A DNA stretch of 64,000 nt from NCBI GenBank assembly GCA_964635055.1, contig CAZWMT010000011.1:1-64000 (forward strand). The letters run 5' to 3'. The notes under the pieces were generated by a model. It searched no databases. It was not told where the DNA came from and saw only the letters and a program-made list of their open reading frames with translations. Source of the DNA: JAEUJM01 sp964635055. Lineage in GTDB: Bacteria > Actinomycetota > Acidimicrobiia > Acidimicrobiales > DATDAH01. Made by a program: the position numbers and the translations under genes. Positions 38,103-46,902 of the stretch are shown one piece after another. Each line of letters starts with the position of its first letter. Position 1 is the first letter of the stretch.

Positions 38103-38870
38103 TCACCGGACCAGCTCATGGTTCACGAAGTGGGTACCGGATGGCGCCGGCCACCGGCGTGGCGGGCCGGCGATCACACCGGCGACGGCCAACACGTCGT
38201 GCCAGCCGGCGCCGACCGGGTCGGCCAGCGCGTCGACGATCGCCCGCAGTCGGGCGAGGTCGTCGGGGGTGTCGAGCGTCCAGCGCTCGTGGCCCAGCCA
38301 CTCCGTGGTCTCGAGCGATGCCAGCCGGAAGCGCTCGGGGTGGCGGTAGACGAACGGCGTGACGTGCTCTCGCTGCTCGGGCTCGGTGGCCTCGGCCACC
38401 GCGGCCCGCAGTGCGGCCGTGCGCACGACCTCGACGTCGAGGCCGTCGGGGAAGGTCCGCTCGAGCGAGTTCGAGGTGTAGTCGGCGCCCGTCGCACGGT
38501 GCAGGTCGAGGGCGGCGTCGACCAGCGCGGGGTCGGTCAGGGGGCAGTCGGCGGTGAGGCGCACCACGTCGTCGGCGGGGAACCGGTCGAGCACGAGGGC
38601 GAACCGGGCCAGGACATCGGTCTCCGGGCCGCGCACCACGTCGACGCCGAGCGTGGTGGCCAACGTGGCCACGGGGTCGTCGATGGCGCGGGCGCTGGTG
38701 GCGACGACCACCCGGTCGACGTGGGCGGGACGGAGGCGCTCGAGCATCAGCTGCAGGACCGGTCGCCCGCCGAGGTCGGCCAGCACCTTGCCCGGGAGGC
38801 GACTCGAGCCCATGCGGGCCTGCACGACCACCGTGGTCACCCGGGCCGGCACGGTCGGCGGCCAGCTCAC
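38103..38870 (-). CDS. SpsF/PseF-type cytidylyltransferase
   Basis: The 255-residue product starts at GTG 38870, overlapping the oxidoreductase stop by 4 nt (GTGA). The nucleotidyltransferase signature QARMGSSRLPGKVLADLGGR is close to the N terminus. VVRLTADCPLTDPALVDAAL and ADYTSNSLERTFPDGLDVEV follow, as in SpsF-type CMP-sugar synthetases of spore-coat and flagellin glycan clusters. It most likely makes the CMP-activated nonulosonic acid, taking the place of PseF. Alternatively it could activate a separate sugar made by the two upstream genes. Confidence 0.82.
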   Translation of the reverse strand: MSWPPTVPARVTTVVVQARMGSSRLPGKVLADLGGRPVLQLMLERLRPAHVDRVVVATSARAIDDPVATLATTLGVDVVRGPETDVLARFALVLDRFPADDVVRLTADCPLTDPALVDAALDLHRATGADYTSNSLERTFPDGLDVEVVRTAALRAAVAEATEPEQREHVTPFVYRHPERFRLASLETTEWLGHERWTLDTPDDLARLRAIVDALADPVGAGWHDVLAVAGVIAGPPRRWPAPSGTHFVNHELVR

Positions 38871-39838
38871 GGGGACCAGCCCGCCACCGACCGGATCTGG
38901 TCGGCGAGGCGCAGGGAGGCGATGGCCTCCGCGGCATCGACGGGCGGCTCGGCCTCGTCGCGCAGCCATGCGAGGAAGCAGTCGGTCTGGCGCTCGTACG
39001 AGCACGCGACCGAGTCGATGGCCGGCTCGACCTCGACGTCGCCGTCGCGCTCCACCTCGAGCACCTCGCGGGCCCAGTCGAGGCGCAGCGTCGCGTCGGT
39101 GCCGATGATCTCCAGCCCGCGGCGGTAGCGCCGGCTCAGGTAGTCGAGTGACACCTCGGCCAGCGCGCCGCTGTCGTGGCGCAGAAGGGTCTTGACCGTG
39201 TCCTCGACGTCGATCTCGAGGTCGCCCAGGCGGGCCACCTCGGCGCCCAGCACCTCGAACGAGCCGCCCAACAGCCACACCAGCAGGTCGAGCTCGTGGA
39301 TGGCGTCGAGGAGCACCCCACCGCCCAGCTCCGATCGGGCCGAGTAGGACTCGCGGTAGTCGACTGTGGGTCGCCAATCCGGGAGGTAGCTGCCGAACCA
39401 GGCCCGGACCGAGGTGATGCGGCCGGCCCGGCCCTGGTGGGCCAACTGGATGATCCGCGACACCGGCGGGTGGAAGCGCAGGTTGAACCCGACCATCACG
39501 CGGTCCGAGGCCGCCAGCAGGGCCTCGGTCCCGGCCACCGACAGGCTGATGGGCTTCTCGATCAGCACCTTGGCGCCCGTGTCGAGGGCGGCCAGGGCCT
39601 GGTCGAGGTGGGCGCTGGTGGGGCTGGCCACCACCACGCCGTCGTACCCCGCCAGGTGGTCGAGGTCGAACGGCACCGTCCGGGCATGGCGGATGGCCTT
39701 GGCCCGGTCGTGCGAGGGGTCGGCGAGCGCCACGTCGGCGCCGGCGGCGTGCAGGTTGCGGGCATGGCGGCTGCCGATGGACCCGGCACCGAGCACCAGT
39801 ACCGACAGCGAGCGTCGCTTCAGGAGTCGCATCGCCAT
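38867..39838 (-). CDS. Gfo/Idh/MocA-family sugar oxidoreductase
   Basis: The 323-residue product starts at ATG 39838, overlapping the aminotransferase stop by 1 nt. The Rossmann motif GAGSIGSRHARNLHAAGADV (17 onward) is followed by GVVVASPTSAHLDQAL and the EKP motif of the family (KVLIEKPISL). Members of the family are NAD(P)-dependent oxidoreductases acting on sugars or nucleotide sugars. Together with the class III aminotransferase and the SpsF protein it forms a three-gene block often seen beside NeuB/PseI homologues. The reaction is not known. Confidence 0.85.
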   Translation of the reverse strand: MAMRLLKRRSLSVLVLGAGSIGSRHARNLHAAGADVALADPSHDRAKAIRHARTVPFDLDHLAGYDGVVVASPTSAHLDQALAALDTGAKVLIEKPISLSVAGTEALLAASDRVMVGFNLRFHPPVSRIIQLAHQGRAGRITSVRAWFGSYLPDWRPTVDYRESYSARSELGGGVLLDAIHELDLLVWLLGGSFEVLGAEVARLGDLEIDVEDTVKTLLRHDSGALAEVSLDYLSRRYRRGLEIIGTDATLRLDWAREVLEVERDGDVEVEPAIDSVACSYERQTDCFLAWLRDEAEPPVDAAEAIASLRLADQIRSVAGWSP

Positions 39839-41106
39839 CAGACGGGCCGGAACACGGGCTCGAGGGTCGGGCCGACGAGGCGGGCGGCGACGTCCTCGCC
39901 GGCACCGAGGGAGGCAAGGGCCGTGTCGAACGCGTCCAGGGCGAGGGCCACGTCCGCGTCGGAGTGGCGGGCGCTGATGAACATGGAGCCGTTGAACAGC
40001 ACCCCGGCCCGGCCCATGCACTGCTGCACCCAGCTGCGGTGGACGAGGTGGTCGGCCCCGGTGAAGCCGACCACGGTCCGCTGCGGCTCACCCCCGACGG
40101 TGACCAGATGGCCCACGCCGTGACGGTCGACCCGTTCGACCATCCCGGCGAGGAGGGTGCGTCCGAGCGCCTCGATCTCACCGAGCACCATGCCGTCGGC
40201 GATGGTGTCGAGGACCGCGGCCGCCGCCGCCAGCGACAGCGCTTCGCCCCCATGGGTGCCCGAGAAGAACACCTCCTCGAACACGTCCATGATCTCGCCG
40301 CGACCGGCCACCGCGGAGATGGGCATGCCGTTGCCGAGCGCCTTCCCGTAGCACGAGAGGTCGGGCTGCACGCGATAGCGCTCGCGGGCCCCGCCCGGCG
40401 CGAGGCGGAAGCCGGTGATGACCTCGTCGAAGACCGACACCGCGCCGTGCTGGGCGGCGAGGTCGACCACGGCCTGCAGGTAGCCGGGCTCCGGCGCCGT
40501 GGCCCCGGACGGCTCGAGCACGACTGCGGCCACGTCGCCGGGATAGGTCTCGAGGGCCCGTTCGAGGCTGCCCAGGTCCCCGAAGGTGAACGTCGCGGTC
40601 AGGTCGACCACCGCCTTCGGCACGCCGGCGTTGCGCGTGGTCGAGCCGATGTACCAGTCGTGCCAGCCGTGGTATCCCGCGACCAGCACCATGTCGCGGC
40701 CCGTGCGGGCCCGGGCGGCCCGGACCGCGGCGCTCACCGCGTCGGAGCCGCTCTTGGCGAACCGCACGGCCTCGACGCCCGGGCACAGCGCCACGATGCG
40801 CTCGGCCACCTCCACCTCGAGCGGGTGCATGAGGGTGAAGGTGATGCCGTCGTCGAGCTGGCGCCGGATGGCGTCGTCGACCACGGGCTCGGCGTAGCCC
40901 AGCAGCACCGGGCCCAGGGCCATCGGGAAGTCGACGAACTCGTTCCCGTCCACGTCCCAGACGTGGGTGCCCTTGCCCCGTTCGAGGTAGAGGGGATGGG
41001 CGCCCTGCACCCACTGGGTCGGGCTCTTCGACAGTGTCTGGGTACCGAGCGGGATCACCTGCTGGGCACGGGAGAACCAGGCCTCCGACCGATCGAACGA
41101 TGCCAT
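39838..41106 (-). CDS. Class III (glutamate-1-semialdehyde-like) aminotransferase
   Basis: The 422-residue PLP enzyme resembles glutamate-1-semialdehyde aminomutase: AKSGSDAVSAAVRAARARTG, GYHGWHDWYIG, VFDEVITGFRLAPGGA, and the PLP lysine K255 in CYGKALGNGMPISAV. Its place in the operon argues for a role in sugar or glycan synthesis rather than haem synthesis. Its ATG overlaps the pseC stop by 1 nt. It could aminate or isomerise an extra sugar intermediate. The reaction is unknown. Confidence 0.88.
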   Translation of the reverse strand: MASFDRSEAWFSRAQQVIPLGTQTLSKSPTQWVQGAHPLYLERGKGTHVWDVDGNEFVDFPMALGPVLLGYAEPVVDDAIRRQLDDGITFTLMHPLEVEVAERIVALCPGVEAVRFAKSGSDAVSAAVRAARARTGRDMVLVAGYHGWHDWYIGSTTRNAGVPKAVVDLTATFTFGDLGSLERALETYPGDVAAVVLEPSGATAPEPGYLQAVVDLAAQHGAVSVFDEVITGFRLAPGGARERYRVQPDLSCYGKALGNGMPISAVAGRGEIMDVFEEVFFSGTHGGEALSLAAAAAVLDTIADGMVLGEIEALGRTLLAGMVERVDRHGVGHLVTVGGEPQRTVVGFTGADHLVHRSWVQQCMGRAGVLFNGSMFISARHSDADVALALDAFDTALASLGAGEDVAARLVGPTLEPVFRPV

Positions 41107-42182
41107 CAGCCCACCACCGCCGCGGCCAGCGCGTCGACGACGCGGTCCTGCTCGGGCTCGGTCAGGTCGGGGAACAGCGGCAGCGACAGGAGCGCTGCGT
41201 AGGCGGCCTCGGTGGCGGGGAAACTGGCCGGATCGGCCGCGAACCGGGGGTGGTGATGGAGGGGGACGTAGTGCACCTGCACCTGTATCTCATCGGCGCG
41301 AAGTGCCTCGTACACATGGGAACGGCGCGGAACCCGGACGGCGAAGAGGTGATAGGCGTGCCGCCAGCCGGGCGGGGCGGCCGGTGGCAGGGTCACCGGC
41401 AGACCGGCCAGCAGCCTTCGGTACCGGTCGGCCAGGTGGTTGCGCCGTTCGACGAACCGCTCGAGCTTGTTCAGTTGACTCGCGCCCAACGCCGCCGCGA
41501 TGTCGGACAGACGGAAGTTGTGCCCCTCCTCGGCGATCTCGTAGGCCCAGCCCCCCAGGTCGGGTCGAGGCGTCACGCCGTGGCGCCCGAACCGGCGCAG
41601 CGACGCGGCCAGCGCGTCGTCGTTGGTGGTGACCGCGCCGCCCTCGCCGGTGGTGACCACCTTGACCGGGTGGAACGAGAAGCAGCACAGGTCGCTGTGG
41701 GCGCAGTTGCCCACGGGCCCGTCAGGGGTGCGGGCCCCGAGGGCGTGCGCGGCGTCCTCGATCACCACTCGGGGCCGGGTCGCCAGCTGGTCGAGGTCGA
41801 CCGGCAGGCCGGCGTAGTGGACCGCCACCAGCGCGTCGACATCGGCCGGCACCGCGGCGGGGTCGAGGTTCAGGGTGGCGGGGTCGATGTCCACCAGCAC
41901 GGGGGTGGCGCCCACGTAGCGGGCGCACGCGGCGCTCGCCGCGAAGGTGAGCGTGGACGTGGCCACCGTGTCGCCGGGGCCGAGGCCCGACACCGCGCAG
42001 GCGGCATGGAGCGCGGCGGTACCGCTCGAGAAGGCGACCGCGTGGCGGGCTCCCGTGATCGAGCACAGGCGCGCCTCGAACTCGTCCACCGCCGGGCCCT
42101 GGGTGAGCCAGTCGCCCTTCAGGACCGCCGTGACCGCCGCGATGTCGTCGTCGTCGACCGACTGCCGCCCGTAGGGGATCAA
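41106..42182 (-). CDS. pseC: UDP-4-amino-4,6-dideoxy-altrose-type aminotransferase PseC
   Basis: The 358-residue product starts at TTG 42182, which overlaps the pseB stop (TTGA). The resulting N terminus IPYGRQSVDDDDIAAV and LKGDWLTQGP is the classic PseC beginning. DegT/DnrJ/EryC1-fold features are AFSSGTAALHAAC, IEDAAHALGA (D143) and the PLP lysine K174 in SFHPVKVVTTGEGG. It aminates the 4-keto sugar produced by PseB, using glutamate. Upstream in-frame codons would add about 39 residues unlike the family, so TTG is preferred. Confidence 0.92.
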   Translation of the reverse strand: MIPYGRQSVDDDDIAAVTAVLKGDWLTQGPAVDEFEARLCSITGARHAVAFSSGTAALHAACAVSGLGPGDTVATSTLTFAASAACARYVGATPVLVDIDPATLNLDPAAVPADVDALVAVHYAGLPVDLDQLATRPRVVIEDAAHALGARTPDGPVGNCAHSDLCCFSFHPVKVVTTGEGGAVTTNDDALAASLRRFGRHGVTPRPDLGGWAYEIAEEGHNFRLSDIAAALGASQLNKLERFVERRNHLADRYRRLLAGLPVTLPPAAPPGWRHAYHLFAVRVPRRSHVYEALRADEIQVQVHYVPLHHHPRFAADPASFPATEAAYAALLSLPLFPDLTEPEQDRVVDALAAAVVG

Positions 42183-43147
42183 CGCACCAACTCCCGGAGG
42201 TCGTCGCAGGACAACCAGTCGGTGTTGGTGGCGCTGTCGTAGGTGAAGTCGTCGTCGAGGGGCTTGCCCTCCAGCCAGCCGGGCTCGTCGGTCCACCACG
42301 GGTGCTCGGGCAGCACCACGTAGACGTCCTCGGCGTCGATGGCGTGACGGCTCTCGTCGGCGGTCAGCAGCACCTCGTGGAGCTTCTCACCCGGCCGTAT
42401 GCCGATGACGTCGCGAGGGAGGCCGGGGGCGATGGCCTCGGCCAGGTCGGTGACCTTCATCGACGGGATCTTGGGGATGAACACCTCGCCCCCGGTGGCG
42501 TTGTCGAGCGCGAACAGGACCAGGTCGACGGCCTGGTCGAGCGTGATCCAGAAGCGGGTCATCCGCTCGTCGGTGATGGTCAACGTCCCGGTCCGGGCCT
42601 GCTCCTGGAACAGGGGGACCACCGAGCCGCGGGAGCCCACGACGTTGCCGTAGCGCACGCAGGACAGCACGGTGTCGGAGTGGCTGGCGTAGGCGTTGCC
42701 CTGCACCACGATCTTCTCCTCGCACAGCTTGGTGGCGCCGTACAGGTTGACCGGGTTCACCGCCTTGTCGGTCGAGAGCGCGACCACCTTGGCGACCCCG
42801 CTGTCGATGGCGCAGTCCACCACGTGCTGGGAGCCGAGGACGTTGGTCTGGACCGCCTCGAAGGGGTTGTACTCGCACGCCGGCACCTGCTTCATGGCCG
42901 CGGCGTGCACGATGACGTCGGCGCCCTGGCAGGCCCGGGACATCCGGGTCTTGTTGCGGATGTCGCCGAGCATGTAGCGGACCTGGCGATCGCCGAACCG
43001 GGCCCGCATCTCGGATTGCTTCAACTCGTCCCGGGAGTACACCCGGATGGTGGCGTCGGGCCACTCGTCGAGCACGCGTTCCACGAACGCGTTCCCGAAC
43101 GATCCCGTGCCGCCGGTCAGCAGGATGGTCGCGCCGGAGAGGTCCAT
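42179..43147 (-). CDS. pseB: UDP-GlcNAc 4,6-dehydratase (inverting) PseB
   Basis: The 322-residue short-chain dehydrogenase opens the nonulosonic acid operon. NADP motif TGGTGSFG is at 11-18. The catalytic set of inverting dehydratases is visible: STDKAVNP (D127, K128) and YGATK (Y136, K140). The segment HAAAMKQVPACEYNP near 81-95 is diagnostic of PseB/FlaA1. The product is the 4-keto-6-deoxy-altro sugar that PseC uses. Start ATG 43147 follows GGAAGGA. The operon promoter should lie in 43148-43250. Nine genes follow one another on this strand with overlaps or gaps of at most 34 nt. Confidence 0.94.
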   Translation of the reverse strand: MDLSGATILLTGGTGSFGNAFVERVLDEWPDATIRVYSRDELKQSEMRARFGDRQVRYMLGDIRNKTRMSRACQGADVIVHAAAMKQVPACEYNPFEAVQTNVLGSQHVVDCAIDSGVAKVVALSTDKAVNPVNLYGATKLCEEKIVVQGNAYASHSDTVLSCVRYGNVVGSRGSVVPLFQEQARTGTLTITDERMTRFWITLDQAVDLVLFALDNATGGEVFIPKIPSMKVTDLAEAIAPGLPRDVIGIRPGEKLHEVLLTADESRHAIDAEDVYVVLPEHPWWTDEPGWLEGKPLDDDFTYDSATNTDWLSCDDLRELVR

Positions 43148-43249
43148 GTCCTTCCATCGGCATGGGCCGACCGGCCTACAGCGCCTCCCGCGACTATCAC
43201 CCTCCGTCGAGATCAGGCTTCACCCAGCGTGACCTCGATGCCCAACTCC

Positions 43250-43296
43250 CGCAGCGCCGACGAACCGGATGCCGAAGGCGCACCGACGAAGGAGGT
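43250..43296 (+). repeat. Dispersed repeat, copy B
   Basis: It starts CGCAGCGCC, has the core GACGAACCGGATGCCGAAGG, and ends with CGCACCGACGAAGGAGG. It is a shortened copy of the elements at 10362-10424 and 52661-52726. It lies in the 156-nt gap between nadA and pseB, just beyond the nadA stop. Confidence 0.65.
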
Positions 43297-43303
43297 GCCG
43301 GTG

Positions 43304-44398
43304 TCAGGTGATCTCCAGCATGCGCTCGAGGGCCACGCGGGCCCATTCGGCGGTGTCGGGATCGACGTGGATCTGGTTGACGACATCGCCCGCCACCAAC
43401 GACTCGAGCACCCAGGCCAGGTGGGGGCCGTCGATGCGGAACATCGTGGAGCAGGGACAGATCAGGGGATCGAGCGACACCACCGTCTTGTCGGGGGTCT
43501 CCGCGTCGAGGCGCTGCACCAGATGGATCTCGGTGCCCACGCCGATGGTGGTGCCCGCCGGGGCCTCGTCGACCGCTCGGATGATGAAGTCGGTGGAACC
43601 GACCTTGTCGGCCACCTCGCACACGTCGTGGGCGCACTCGGGGTGCACCACCACGAGCCCGTCCGGGTGCTCGGCGCGGAAGGCCTGAACGTGTTCAGGC
43701 CGGAAGCGCTGGTGGACCGAGCAGTGTCCCTTCCACAGGAGGAAGGTCGCTTCCTTGCACTCGGCCTCGCCGAGCCCACCCAGGTCGAACCGCGGGTTCC
43801 ACACGGCCATGTCGGCCTCGGTGTAGCCCATCGCGTAGGCGGTGTTGCGGCCCAGGTGCTGATCGGGGAAGAACAGCGTCTTGTCGCCCCGCTCCATCGC
43901 CCAGTCCAGCACCGCCCTGGCGTTGGTCGAGGTGCACACGGCGCCGCCGTGCTCGCCCACGAAGGCCTTCAGCGCGGCCGAGGAGTTCATGTAGGTGATG
44001 GGGACCAGCCGGTCGATGTCGACCACGTCGGCCAGCTCCGCCCAGGCCTCTTCCACCTGGTCGATGTCGGCCATGTCGGCCATCGAGCAGCCGGCGTTGA
44101 GGTCGGGGAGGATCACCGTCTGGTGGTCGGCGGTGAGCACGTCGGCCGACTCGGCCATGAAGTGCACGCCGCAGAAGACGATGAACTCGGCCTGGGGCCG
44201 CTGCTGGGCCAGCACCGAGAGCCGGTACGAGTCACCCCGCGCGTCGCACCACTTCATCACCTCGTCTCGCTGGTAGTGGTGGCCGAGCAGGAACACCCGG
44301 TCGCCGAGCGCGGCCTTGGCCGCCGCGATCTGGTCGTCGATCTGTTCGGGGGTGGCGTCGAGATAGCGCTCGGGGAGCGGTGACTGCATCCTCAGCAT
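43304..44398 (-). CDS. nadA: Quinolinate synthase A
   Basis: The 364-residue enzyme joins iminoaspartate and dihydroxyacetone phosphate to give quinolinate in NAD synthesis. Three cysteines should hold the [4Fe-4S] cluster: C104 (NAGCSMAD), C255 (VVHPECAHDVC) and C314 (LICPCSTMF). Other family motifs are LLGHHYQRDEV and YMNSSAALKAFVGEHGG. Start ATG 44398 has GGGAGG about 10 nt upstream. nadB and nadC are not adjacent, so this is a solitary nadA. A second in-frame ATG lies at 44389. Confidence 0.94.
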   Translation of the reverse strand: MLRMQSPLPERYLDATPEQIDDQIAAAKAALGDRVFLLGHHYQRDEVMKWCDARGDSYRLSVLAQQRPQAEFIVFCGVHFMAESADVLTADHQTVILPDLNAGCSMADMADIDQVEEAWAELADVVDIDRLVPITYMNSSAALKAFVGEHGGAVCTSTNARAVLDWAMERGDKTLFFPDQHLGRNTAYAMGYTEADMAVWNPRFDLGGLGEAECKEATFLLWKGHCSVHQRFRPEHVQAFRAEHPDGLVVVHPECAHDVCEVADKVGSTDFIIRAVDEAPAGTTIGVGTEIHLVQRLDAETPDKTVVSLDPLICPCSTMFRIDGPHLAWVLESLVAGDVVNQIHVDPDTAEWARVALERMLEIT

Positions 44399-44571
44399 GT
44401 TGTGGTGACCTCCCTGGAGGGAAGCTCCGCTGAAGGGCGGTGGGGGCAGCCTGGTCGCCACGCCACGGGGATGTCGCCCACGGAGCTGATATGTCGCCGG
44501 ATACCAGGCCGGCGTGTGGTCAGTCTAGGCATGACACGGGGAGAAGCTCGTTTCGGGGGATGATCGGGGGG

Positions 44572-46788
44572 ATGTCGTCACGTGCACGCGCCGAAGGGTG
44601 GAGAGCGCTGGAGGTGTTCGGGCTCAGCGGCCTGGCCGTCGCCCAACCCCTCTACGAGGTGTTCGGGGCGAGCCCCGAGGTGTTCGTGTTCGCCGACGCC
44701 ACCAACCGCGACATCGTCACGTTCGCGCTGGTGCTGCTGTTCGTCCCACCCCTGGTCCTCTGGGGTGTGGGTGCGGTGGTGGGGCTGGTCGCTCCTCCGG
44801 CCCGCCAGCCGGTGCACCTGGCCACCCTCGGGCTGCTGACGGGCCTGCTGGCGATGTACGTGGTGAAGCACCTGGGCGGGTCGCCCGGCCTCTGGCTGGT
44901 GGCGATCGGCCTCGGCGCCGGGGCCCTGTTGGTGCTGGCGTACCGCCGGCGCGCCGAGGCGACCGCCACCTTGCTGCACTACCTCGCGATCGGGCCGGTG
45001 CTGTTCGTCGTCAGCTTCCTCGTGCTGTCGCCGGCCGGGCAGCTGCTCCGGCCCTCGGGGGCCGAGGCCGCGGCGATCGACGTGGCCCGCCCCGAGGCAC
45101 TGCCGCCGGTGGTGATGATCGTGTTCGACGAGTGGCCGCTGACGTCGATCGTCGACACGAACGGTGAGATCGACGCCGACCTGTACCCGAACCTGGCGGC
45201 GTTGGCCGGCGATGCCACGTGGTACCCGAACACCACCACGGTCACGAACTCGACGCTGTTCGCCGTCCCCTCGGTGCTCACCGGCCAGATGCCCGACGAG
45301 GACCTGAGCGCCGACGCCCGCTCGCACCCGCAGAACCTGTTCACCCTCCTCGGCAGCGTGTACGACCTCCAGGCGGTCGAGCCGGTGACCCGGCTGTGCC
45401 CGACGGCCATCTGCAACGAGCCGAGGGCCCCGCGGTCGAGGGGAGGGGGCACATCGACCAGGGAGGCGTGGCGCGACTCGAGCCTCGGTTCGCTCGTCGA
45501 CGACGCCGCGAGCGTCTACCGCACGCTGGTGAGCCCGTCGGAGGAACTGGGCGGCTCGACCGACCTGGAGGATGCAGAGTCGGACCTGGCGGCCGAGGGC
45601 GCGATCGAGTCGGGGTCGCAGGTCGACGAGCAGGTGCGCGACGCCCGCAACGACCAGGGCCAGGTGGACGTGTTCGCCATCTTCGGGCCGAGGCCCGAGG
45701 GGCTGAGCGGGCTCCTGCACACGTTCTCGCCGAACGAGGCCCCCACGCTGCACTTCCTGCACCTGCTCGTGCCCCACACCCCCTACGCCCACCTCCCGAG
45801 CGGCGAGCACTACACCCCCGACGAGGGGCTCCGCGAGGTGGCCGAGGTGCAGGGCGACGACCCGGCCGGCAACGTCCGCGGCCCGGCCCAGCAGGCCGCG
45901 GACTTCGACCGCCACCGGATGCTGCTGCAGGCCGGCTACGTCGACACCCTGGTCGGCGACCTGGTGCACCGGCTGCGCCAGGACGACCTCTACAAGGACG
46001 CGATGGTCGTGATCACCGCCGACCACGGCATCACCTTCGAGGCGGGTGCCCCGGCACGGGGCCTCGGCCCCGAGCCGGTGGACCCGTCGACCATGCCCGA
46101 CATGGCGTGGGTGCCGCTGATCGTGAAGGCCCCGGGCCAGACCGAGGGCCGGGTGGACGATCGCAACGCGCAGACGATCGACGTGCTGCCCACCATGGCG
46201 GACCTGCTGGGCATCGACATCCCGTGGGCGGTCGACGGGCGCTCGCTCGCCGGCACGCCCCGCCAGGGCGACCACAAGCCCCTCGTGCGGGCGGTGGGTA
46301 TCTCCGGCGCCTCGTACCACTTCGAGGACCCGATCGGGATCGAGGACCAGGCCTCCCTCGACGACGTGTTCGCCGGCGGGGTCGACACCTTCCTGCCCCG
46401 CCACACGGGCACGGGCCGGTGGTACTCGTTCGGCCCCCGGCCCGACCTGGTGGGTCGCTCCGTGCACGACTTCCCCCAGGGGAGCGTGAGCGACCTCGGC
46501 CCGGGCCAGGTCGAGACGGGCCAGACGGTGGAGGTGGCCGAGGGCGAGGACCTGCCCTCGCTCGTGGTCGGTCGGGTCAACGGGAACCCTCCCGACGGCA
46601 CCTTGGTGGCGGTGACCGTGGACGACACCATCGCCGCGGTCGTGCCGCTCTACACCGACCAGTTCGCCCCCGGGCGCGTCGCGGCCATGGCCCTGCGCTC
46701 CACGCTGACACCCGGTCGCCACCAGATCGGGTACTACGTGGTCGGGCCCAACGAGCGACCGACGCTGCGCCCGATCGCGCTCGGGTGA
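44572..46788 (+). CDS. Membrane-anchored sulfatase/phosphotransferase-family protein
   Basis: About 738 residues from ATG 44572 (another ATG at 44560). Four or five N-terminal membrane helices (residues 10-160) precede an exported alkaline-phosphatase-superfamily domain. Metal-site features are VVMIVFDEWPLTSIVD, the nucleophile region NTTTVTNSTLFAVPSVLTG, and VVITADHGITFEAG. LHFLHLLVPHTPYAHLPSG is like LTA-synthase and arylsulfatase relatives. The C-terminal 150 residues form an extra beta-rich region. The likely job is transfer or removal of a phospho- or sulfo-group on an envelope polymer. Substrate unknown. Confidence 0.78.
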   Translation: MSSRARAEGWRALEVFGLSGLAVAQPLYEVFGASPEVFVFADATNRDIVTFALVLLFVPPLVLWGVGAVVGLVAPPARQPVHLATLGLLTGLLAMYVVKHLGGSPGLWLVAIGLGAGALLVLAYRRRAEATATLLHYLAIGPVLFVVSFLVLSPAGQLLRPSGAEAAAIDVARPEALPPVVMIVFDEWPLTSIVDTNGEIDADLYPNLAALAGDATWYPNTTTVTNSTLFAVPSVLTGQMPDEDLSADARSHPQNLFTLLGSVYDLQAVEPVTRLCPTAICNEPRAPRSRGGGTSTREAWRDSSLGSLVDDAASVYRTLVSPSEELGGSTDLEDAESDLAAEGAIESGSQVDEQVRDARNDQGQVDVFAIFGPRPEGLSGLLHTFSPNEAPTLHFLHLLVPHTPYAHLPSGEHYTPDEGLREVAEVQGDDPAGNVRGPAQQAADFDRHRMLLQAGYVDTLVGDLVHRLRQDDLYKDAMVVITADHGITFEAGAPARGLGPEPVDPSTMPDMAWVPLIVKAPGQTEGRVDDRNAQTIDVLPTMADLLGIDIPWAVDGRSLAGTPRQGDHKPLVRAVGISGASYHFEDPIGIEDQASLDDVFAGGVDTFLPRHTGTGRWYSFGPRPDLVGRSVHDFPQGSVSDLGPGQVETGQTVEVAEGEDLPSLVVGRVNGNPPDGTLVAVTVDDTIAAVVPLYTDQFAPGRVAAMALRSTLTPGRHQIGYYVVGPNERPTLRPIALG

Positions 46789-46797
46789 TCGAACCGG

Positions 46798-46839
46798 GGT
46801 GACCGGGCCGAGGTGACCGGGCCGGGGTGACCGGGCCGG
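46798..46839. repeat. 14-bp tandem repeat before uvrC
   Basis: Three copies of GGTGACCGGGCCGR stand head to tail, followed by a degenerate copy and a partial one up to about 46862. The array fills most of the 114-nt gap between the phosphatase-family gene and uvrC. Confidence 0.75.
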
Positions 46840-46887
46840 GGTTGATCCGAGCCGGGGTGACCGCGGCCCCGCCGGCCCGACCAGCCG

Positions 46888-46893
46888 TAGGCT
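46888..46893 (+). promoter_or_regulatory. -10-like TAGGCT before uvrC
   Basis: TAGGCT lies 9 nt before the uvrC ATG. The same hexamer precedes rapZ and the 59538 gene, in each case followed by a G/C-only stretch and the start codon, which suggests a leaderless or nearly leaderless transcript. Confidence 0.45.
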
Positions 46894-46902
46894 GGGGCGG
46901 AC

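Noticed and set aside
38103..38870. Classical PseF or NeuA assignment for the cytidylyltransferase.
   Set aside because: The QARMGSSRLPGKVL start matches the SpsF type better than the PARGGSKRIP-type start of PseF/NeuA, so a specific symbol was withheld.
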